Assembly (NCBI GenBank): GCA_003131665.1
Contig: PKWA01000156.1
Coordinates: 10,801 to 29,980, forward strand
Reading direction: 5' to 3'
DNA from: Acidimicrobiaceae bacterium
GTDB taxonomy: Bacteria > Actinomycetota > Acidimicrobiia > Acidimicrobiales > RAAP-2
DNA length: 19,180 nucleotides
In this document: positions 14,971-19,180 of the stretch, in pieces
How positions within the stretch are numbered: position 1 is the stretch's first letter
Layout of the letters: the number at the start of each line of letters is the position of its first letter
The notes under the pieces: generated by a model
The model's database searches: none
Seen by the model: only the letters and a program-made list of their open reading frames with translations
What the model was told of the DNA's origin: nothing
Translations under genes and position numbers: made by a program

Positions 14971-15984
14971 GTGGAGTTCCTTCGCATCGATGCCCGAGAC
15001 GACGACCAGTTCACGGCCTGGTTCAACGTCCTCAATCGCGCCGAGATCCTGCGCGATCAAGGACGGAGCGAAGGGTGGCAGCCCGCGGAGTGGCGCGCGC
15101 GAACCCTCGACGACGACGCGCCGGCGTACCACCAACTCTTTGTCTGGGGAGAGGACCGCCTGCACCCGGTAGCCGTTGGCGCACTCGAGGTCACGCGCAA
15201 GGACAATCTGAGCTGGATCAGGGGCGACCTCTTCGTTGATCCCGTCGAACGAAGAAAGGGCCACGGGACGACGCTGCTCGGCCATCTGGAAGAAACGGCC
15301 CGTCAACTCGGTCGTTCATCACTGTTGTTCTGGGTCGTCGAAGACGCCGCCGAACGCGGTCGAGGTCCGAATCGATCCTTCGCTTCGCGCCACGGCTACG
15401 ACGTCATCGAGGAGAACATCGAACGGCTCCTCACCTGGCCACGCCCAGATGGTGAACTCGACGAGTTCTGGAACCAGTGGTGTCTGCACGCCAGCGACTA
15501 CGAGATCCTCTCGTGGCGAGGTCCGACCCCCGAAGGGCTGCTGGGAGGTCGCGCGCACCTGTCAGCCATCATGCCCGTTGAGGTACCCCCCACGGACTTT
15601 GGACTGGAGGAAGAGCGCTGGGACGAGCTCCGCGTTCGCCAGCACGAACGACGGGTCGACGAGATGGGTCGCGATCTTTTGGTATCGGTCGCGCGACACC
15701 GAGCGAGCACGACGCTCGTGGGATTTAGCGAGCTAAGCGTCTCTCGAGCCCGACCCGAGACCGCCTACCAGTGGGACACCATGGTGACCCGCGCGCACCG
15801 CGGACACCGACTCGGCGGACTACTGAAGATCGCCACCATGCGTCTACTCACCAAAGGCCAGTACGACACGAGCAAGATCATTACCTTCAACTCCTCGCGC
15901 AACGCGCCGATGATCGCCGTCAACGAGGCCCTCGGCACGAGCGTCGGCGGCGGCATCGTGACGTGGCGAAAGGAACTCTCCTAA
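14971..15984 (+). CDS. Tandem-GNAT N-acetyltransferase family protein
   Basis: A 337-residue protein with two GNAT modules. The first (about 1-155) has the acetyl-CoA pyrophosphate loop RRKGHG (94-99) after a DLFVDP strand, followed by a helix and FASRHGYDVIEE. The second (about 175-337) has VTRAHRGHRLGGLLK (272-286) and ITFNSSRNAPMIAVNEALG (304-322), the typical end of the fold. The second loop reads RGHRLG, with Arg in place of a usual Gly, a variant common in such proteins. Two-GNAT layouts occur in mycothiol synthase (MshD) and related actinobacterial proteins, but I cannot claim MshD identity. Cytoplasmic; the acceptor is unknown. It ends 45 nt from the convergent secreted-protein gene. 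Confidence 0.83.
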   Translation: MEFLRIDARDDDQFTAWFNVLNRAEILRDQGRSEGWQPAEWRARTLDDDAPAYHQLFVWGEDRLHPVAVGALEVTRKDNLSWIRGDLFVDPVERRKGHGTTLLGHLEETARQLGRSSLLFWVVEDAAERGRGPNRSFASRHGYDVIEENIERLLTWPRPDGELDEFWNQWCLHASDYEILSWRGPTPEGLLGGRAHLSAIMPVEVPPTDFGLEEERWDELRVRQHERRVDEMGRDLLVSVARHRASTTLVGFSELSVSRARPETAYQWDTMVTRAHRGHRLGGLLKIATMRLLTKGQYDTSKIITFNSSRNAPMIAVNEALGTSVGGGIVTWRKELS

Positions 15985-16029
15985 ATCTCGACACGGCGAA
16001 CACTAAGGCGCCCGAGACGAGATCCAGCG

Positions 16030-17715
16030 CTACTGATAGGTCTGAAGACCCGAGCGCACCGTCGACATCGTGAGGGTTGATACTCCCGTGCACAGTGAGA
16101 GCGTCGCGGTCCTAAGAAAGTACGTAGCGGGAGCGGGGAATTGGATGTAGATGCCGTTAAAGGTCTTCGGGTCGCAGTACTTTTTTGGATAGTCCGTCAC
16201 CGCCTCAACATCCAGCCACACACTGGCCGTGCCGCCGCGTGCCTTGAGAACGACGTAGGGAGGTTCACCACTGAGGTTGTCTTGCACGCGCGGACCCAGC
16301 CTCGCTCGCGATGCCCCGGTAGTGACGCTGAAGTTAGGTGCACCGTCGAGGTAACACGGAGTGTTCCCGCCGTTGGTGAACTTCACGGGAATGTCGTGTG
16401 AATTCGCGGGAATGCCTGACTCGGTGCGGCCAAACACCGCCTTCGTGCCGGCGTTTGACGTACAGACTCGTAGTCCCCTATAGCGGCCGGCCGACAACGG
16501 CGCGATGGCTTGCCATGACGTTCCGTTCAACGTTCGATACTCGGCACTGTCGCCGACGTCCAGCAGAGCGCCGCTGGCACCGAAGGTACTGATCGTCTCG
16601 AGCGATCCCCCCGAACTGACCGCTTCATTCACCCTGGTCCAGTGCACACCACCGTTGGTGCTGTACTCGATGCCCCCTCCGGCCGAGTCCACGCCCGCCA
16701 CGATGATCTTCTTGTTATTGCTCATGGCCAGCTGCAGCATGAAGTCACCGATATTGCCAACTGCCTTTCCCTGCTCCGAACCCTTCGCCACGACCGACCA
16801 ACTGGCTCCGGCGTCGCTCGAGCTATAGAGGCCACTTGGTCCTTGGCTCATACCTTCATCGATAAAGCAGTACAGCAGCCAGCCCTTCGGCGTCGAAGGG
16901 ATCAGTTGGTCCACGATGAGCCCCTCGCAGGGGTCGGCCAGGCGACGCCAGTTCAATCCCGCGTCATCACTGATGAGCAACGACGACGCCCTGCCTTCGC
17001 CGTTGCCCTCCACCACCACTGTGGAGGTGGCCGAGACGGCGCTCAGGGCAACGGCCGAGCGCCACGGTCCCACACCCTCGCCGGGAATGACGTACGAGTG
17101 CAATGGTGTCGTCGTTCCAACGACGTACTGCGAGAGTTCGCTCGGGCATTTTTTCGCGCCGTATTGAGGCAGCGGCATTTTGCAGACGTCACTCACGATT
17201 GACGCCGTCGACCCAGCGACGACGAGAGTGGGCCAGATACCCGGCGTGAGAACCTTCGCCCACGTCGCTCCAGCATCCTCGGTCACGTAGACCGGCCCGT
17301 GGTAACCGGACGCGTAACCAACGTCGCGACTAATGAAGTGCAAAGTGGGGTCTTCAAAATAGTCACTCGAGAAACTAAAGGAGCCAAAGGGTAGAACGCC
17401 GCGAACCTTCCAGCTCGTCGCGTCGTTCGTCGTCGCTACCAAGTAGTACCAGTTATGGCCTTGACCATTACCTGACGCCACCCCGTAGCCCAGTGTGGGC
17501 GACACCATGTCCGTCTCGTCAACCGCCGTGGCGATGCCCAACGTGGTGTCGTTTAAGACGGTTCCGGGTCTGACAATCGGCGGTGATGGCGTCGTGCCGC
17601 TCGCCACAGCGCTACCCAGGGAACCTGTGCCGACGGTGACGAGAGCGCTGGCGAGACAGAGCGAAGTGACAAAAAGCAGCAACGCGGTGCGCATCTTCTC
17701 CCCTTGGACGAACAC
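16030..17715 (-). CDS. Secreted Asp-box (BNR/sialidase-like) propeller protein with DUF4232 tail
   Basis: A 561-residue exported protein. Its signal peptide is MRTALLLFVTSLCLASALV and onward, with cleavage near Ala38. Residues 60-410 form a beta-propeller-like region with Asp boxes (S/T-x-D-x-G-x-T-W): TEDAGATW 145-152, SDDAGLNW 249-256, SSDAGASW 299-306, a variant STNGGVHW 352-359 and a degenerate TTNDATSW 95-102. Residues 417-550 fit DUF4232, with paired cysteines Cys418/Cys454/Cys514/Cys542 and FTNGGNTPCYLDGAPNFSV. Catalytic sialidase residues are not recognisable, so a binding or structural surface role is more likely than enzymatic. Two starts are possible: GTG 17715 (GAGAGAGG, 6 nt spacer) and ATG 17694 (AAGGGG, 5 nt spacer). 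The first is listed, but both keep the signal peptide. Confidence 0.85.
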   Translation of the reverse strand: MFVQGEKMRTALLLFVTSLCLASALVTVGTGSLGSAVASGTTPSPPIVRPGTVLNDTTLGIATAVDETDMVSPTLGYGVASGNGQGHNWYYLVATTNDATSWKVRGVLPFGSFSFSSDYFEDPTLHFISRDVGYASGYHGPVYVTEDAGATWAKVLTPGIWPTLVVAGSTASIVSDVCKMPLPQYGAKKCPSELSQYVVGTTTPLHSYVIPGEGVGPWRSAVALSAVSATSTVVVEGNGEGRASSLLISDDAGLNWRRLADPCEGLIVDQLIPSTPKGWLLYCFIDEGMSQGPSGLYSSSDAGASWSVVAKGSEQGKAVGNIGDFMLQLAMSNNKKIIVAGVDSAGGGIEYSTNGGVHWTRVNEAVSSGGSLETISTFGASGALLDVGDSAEYRTLNGTSWQAIAPLSAGRYRGLRVCTSNAGTKAVFGRTESGIPANSHDIPVKFTNGGNTPCYLDGAPNFSVTTGASRARLGPRVQDNLSGEPPYVVLKARGGTASVWLDVEAVTDYPKKYCDPKTFNGIYIQFPAPATYFLRTATLSLCTGVSTLTMSTVRSGLQTYQ

Positions 17716-17885
17716 GGTGCACCTCTCTCATCTTCGCGGCCACTGCCCGTAAGCCATGGAGAGGCGAAGTATCTTGAGCGTACCGTCGAGCGCTGAGATC
17801 GGTCACGCGTTCGTGATGAACATTCAATGACAACTCATCTCGATCGACCAACGCTCTGTAGAAGAGACCAAAGCGCCTTAAGCGA

Positions 17886-17908
17886 CTCGTTGTCGATTGG
17901 TCGACGAG
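17886..17908 (-). other. Imperfect hairpin downstream of nrdJ
   Basis: Arms CTCG and TCGA pair with TCGA and CGAG around a TTGG loop (17897-17900), with a three-base bulge (17890-17892). It follows the terminator-like hairpin at 17917-17942. It may add to termination or be chance in GC-rich DNA. Confidence 0.25.
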
Positions 17909-17916
17909 ACGAAGAG

Positions 17917-17942
17917 GCGCCGGAACGCTAGGGCCCCGGCGC
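17917..17942 (-). terminator. Probable terminator hairpin of nrdJ
   Basis: A perfect 7-bp GC stem (GCGCCGG with CCGGCGC) and a 12-nt loop lie 27 nt after the nrdJ stop codon, reading on the minus strand. The sequence after it is C/T-rich but not a T-run, so a classic intrinsic terminator is only partly met. The rest of the 254-nt spacer 17716-17969 shows no gene that I can support. Confidence 0.4.
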
Positions 17943-17969
17943 TACTTCTTGGTACTTGAAGGAGTCGAA

Positions 17970-19180
17970 CTACGAACAGCCACTCGTGGCGCCGCAGGTC
18001 GAACAGACGTAACACGAGCCCGCTCGCTGCATGGCGTTGCCGCACTGATAACACATCGGTGCGTCGCGCTGTTCGGCGCGACTTCGTAACACTGGTGACT
18101 GAGTGGGTTCTGCGGGCCGCTCGTTGAGCTCCATCAGCGACGGCTGGACGGGCAGGTTCAAGGTCGGCGTCGCCTGCTCCACCACCTCGGGCAAGGTCGG
18201 CTGGATGCGCTCACTGGTCGAGAGCACGCCGAGTTCCTCACGCTCCGTTTGGTCTAAGTATTCGAGGGCTAAACGACGAAAGATGTAGTCCACCAGTGAC
18301 GTCGCGATGCGCAGATCGGCGTCGTCAGTGATGCCCGAGGGTTCGAACTTCATGTTGACGTACTTGCTCACGTACGTTGCCAGTGGCACGCCGTGCTGCA
18401 AACCCAGGCTGATGGAGATCGAAAAGGCGTCCATGATGCCCGCCAAAGTCGAACCCTGCTTGGACACCCTGATGAACACCTCACCCGGCCGGCCGTCTTC
18501 GTACTCGCCTACCGTGACGTAGCCTTCGCAGTCCGCGACACGGAACCTAAAGGTCGACGAAACGCGACGACGCGCGAGGCGCTCGCGAATCGCGCCTACG
18601 ACCACGTGCGATCCTTCGCTCTTCGCCAGTTCCAACGCGGTCTCGAGTTTCGCAATTTTGGTGAACAGTTCCGCCGCGACCGAGTCGGTCGCCGTCACTG
18701 AAGACGATGACTCTTCGCCATCCTTCTTCGCCGTTGACAGGGGCTGGCCCACCTTGCAGTTGTCTCGATAGATCGCCACGGCCTTCACTCCCAATCGCCA
18801 GGCGTCCATGTGCAAGTTCTCCACGTCTTCGATCGTCGCGTCTTCGGGCATGTTGACCGTCTTGGAAATGGCACCCGAAATGAAAGGCTGGACCGCACCC
18901 ATCATCTTCACGTGACCCAAGTAGTGAATGGTGTTGTCACCCATAGAGCAAGCAAAGACCGAATGGTGTTCGGGCCTGAGACCCGGGGCACCCATGATTG
19001 ACTTGTTTTCGTCAATGTAGGCCTCGATGGCCGATGACTCTTCCTCGCTGTAGCCCAACTTACGTAGTGCTCGCGGCACGGTCTGATTGACGATCGACAT
19101 GTTGCCGCCGCCGACCAACTTCTTGAACTTGACCAGTCCGAGGTCCGGCTCGATGCCCGTGGTGTCGCAGTCCATCAGGA
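17970..19180 (-). CDS. nrdJ: Vitamin B12-dependent (class II) ribonucleotide reductase, C-terminal part (5' end outside window)
   Basis: The last 402 or so codons of adenosylcobalamin-dependent ribonucleotide reductase, which makes deoxyribonucleotides independently of oxygen. The frame is open through the right edge. The visible part begins with [11 protein letters not shown], then [19 protein letters not shown], and later [21 protein letters not shown], all standard for long NrdJ. Numbering from that Met, a variable linker with [10 protein letters not shown] is followed by a TSCPD-type region (about 205-325). A Pro/Thr-rich linker leads to a C-terminal cysteine cluster, Cys375/378/388/391/394/400 (MCYQCGNAM and CYVCSTCG). 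That cluster probably binds zinc and contains the redox pair that re-reduces the active site. A GC hairpin follows the stop. Confidence 0.95.
   Translation of the reverse strand, partial: LMDCDTTGIEPDLGLVKFKKLVGGGNMSIVNQTVPRALRKLGYSEEESSAIEAYIDENKSIMGAPGLRPEHHSVFACSMGDNTIHYLGHVKMMGAVQPFISGAISKTVNMPEDATIEDVENLHMDAWRLGVKAVAIYRDNCKVGQPLSTAKKDGEESSSSVTATDSVAAELFTKIAKLETALELAKSEGSHVVVGAIRERLARRRVSSTFRFRVADCEGYVTVGEYEDGRPGEVFIRVSKQGSTLAGIMDAFSISISLGLQHGVPLATYVSKYVNMKFEPSGITDDADLRIATSLVDYIFRRLALEYLDQTEREELGVLSTSERIQPTLPEVVEQATPTLNLPVQPSLMELNERPAEPTQSPVLRSRAEQRDAPMCYQCGNAMQRAGSCYVCSTCGATSGCS

Noticed and set aside
15985..16023. ATCTCG and CGAGAT arms between the GNAT and propeller genes, as a bidirectional terminator
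   Set aside because: Only 6 bp with a 27-nt loop and no T-run; not convincing.
17716..17969. Possible small RNA or tRNA gene in the nrdJ downstream spacer
   Set aside because: No cloverleaf, no conserved T-loop, and no clear promoter; only hairpins that fit termination.

Overview
The window is high-GC chromosomal DNA, densely packed with genes, from a bacterium that looks like an actinomycete. An Acidimicrobiia-like lineage is my best guess. The reasons are a ClpS gene overlapping a DUF2017 gene, a soluble DesA-type acyl-ACP desaturase, an MpaB/DUF2236 protein, a small PLDc_N membrane protein, a DUF4232 domain, GTG/TTG starts, and several starts with no Shine-Dalgarno but a TANNNT hexamer 6-9 nt upstream. 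I see no insertion sequence, phage gene, CRISPR array, tRNA or rRNA. The region looks like ordinary vertically inherited chromosome.

Layout. 1-2360 (minus strand): a DHA2-type MFS exporter cut by the left edge, a secreted protein of LppX/LprG-like look, and the clpS-DUF2017 pair. 2443-3345 (plus): an MpaB-family protein divergent from clpS. 3303-4939 (minus): an aldose-1-epimerase-like gene followed by an SDR oxidoreductase, divergent from surE (4997-5848, plus). 5845-7111 (minus): an acyl-CoA thioesterase overlapping an ArfB-type ribosome-rescue hydrolase. 7174-10507 (plus): a three-gene run of CoA-acylating methylmalonate-semialdehyde dehydrogenase, a permease carrying two C-terminal YHS metal-binding domains, and a Nudix hydrolase. 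10486-12168 (minus): a FadD-like acyl-CoA synthetase. 12316-12615 (plus): the PLDc_N membrane protein. 12620-13555 (minus): the acyl-ACP desaturase. 13677-15984 (plus): a second MFS transporter and a double-GNAT acetyltransferase. 16030-17715 (minus): a secreted Asp-box propeller protein with a DUF4232 tail. 17970 to the right edge (minus): the C-terminal part of B12-dependent ribonucleotide reductase NrdJ.

Themes. Several genes handle acyl chains or acyl-CoA (thioesterase, MMSDH, acyl-CoA synthetase, desaturase), but they lie in separate transcription units. Four neighbouring pairs meet tail to tail with overlaps or almost no gap. The least ordinary items are the permease-YHS-YHS fusion and its operon partners, the propeller-DUF4232 protein, and the apparent leaderless starts. 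I did not find a clear new multi-gene system. The permease-YHS operon is the best candidate for follow-up.
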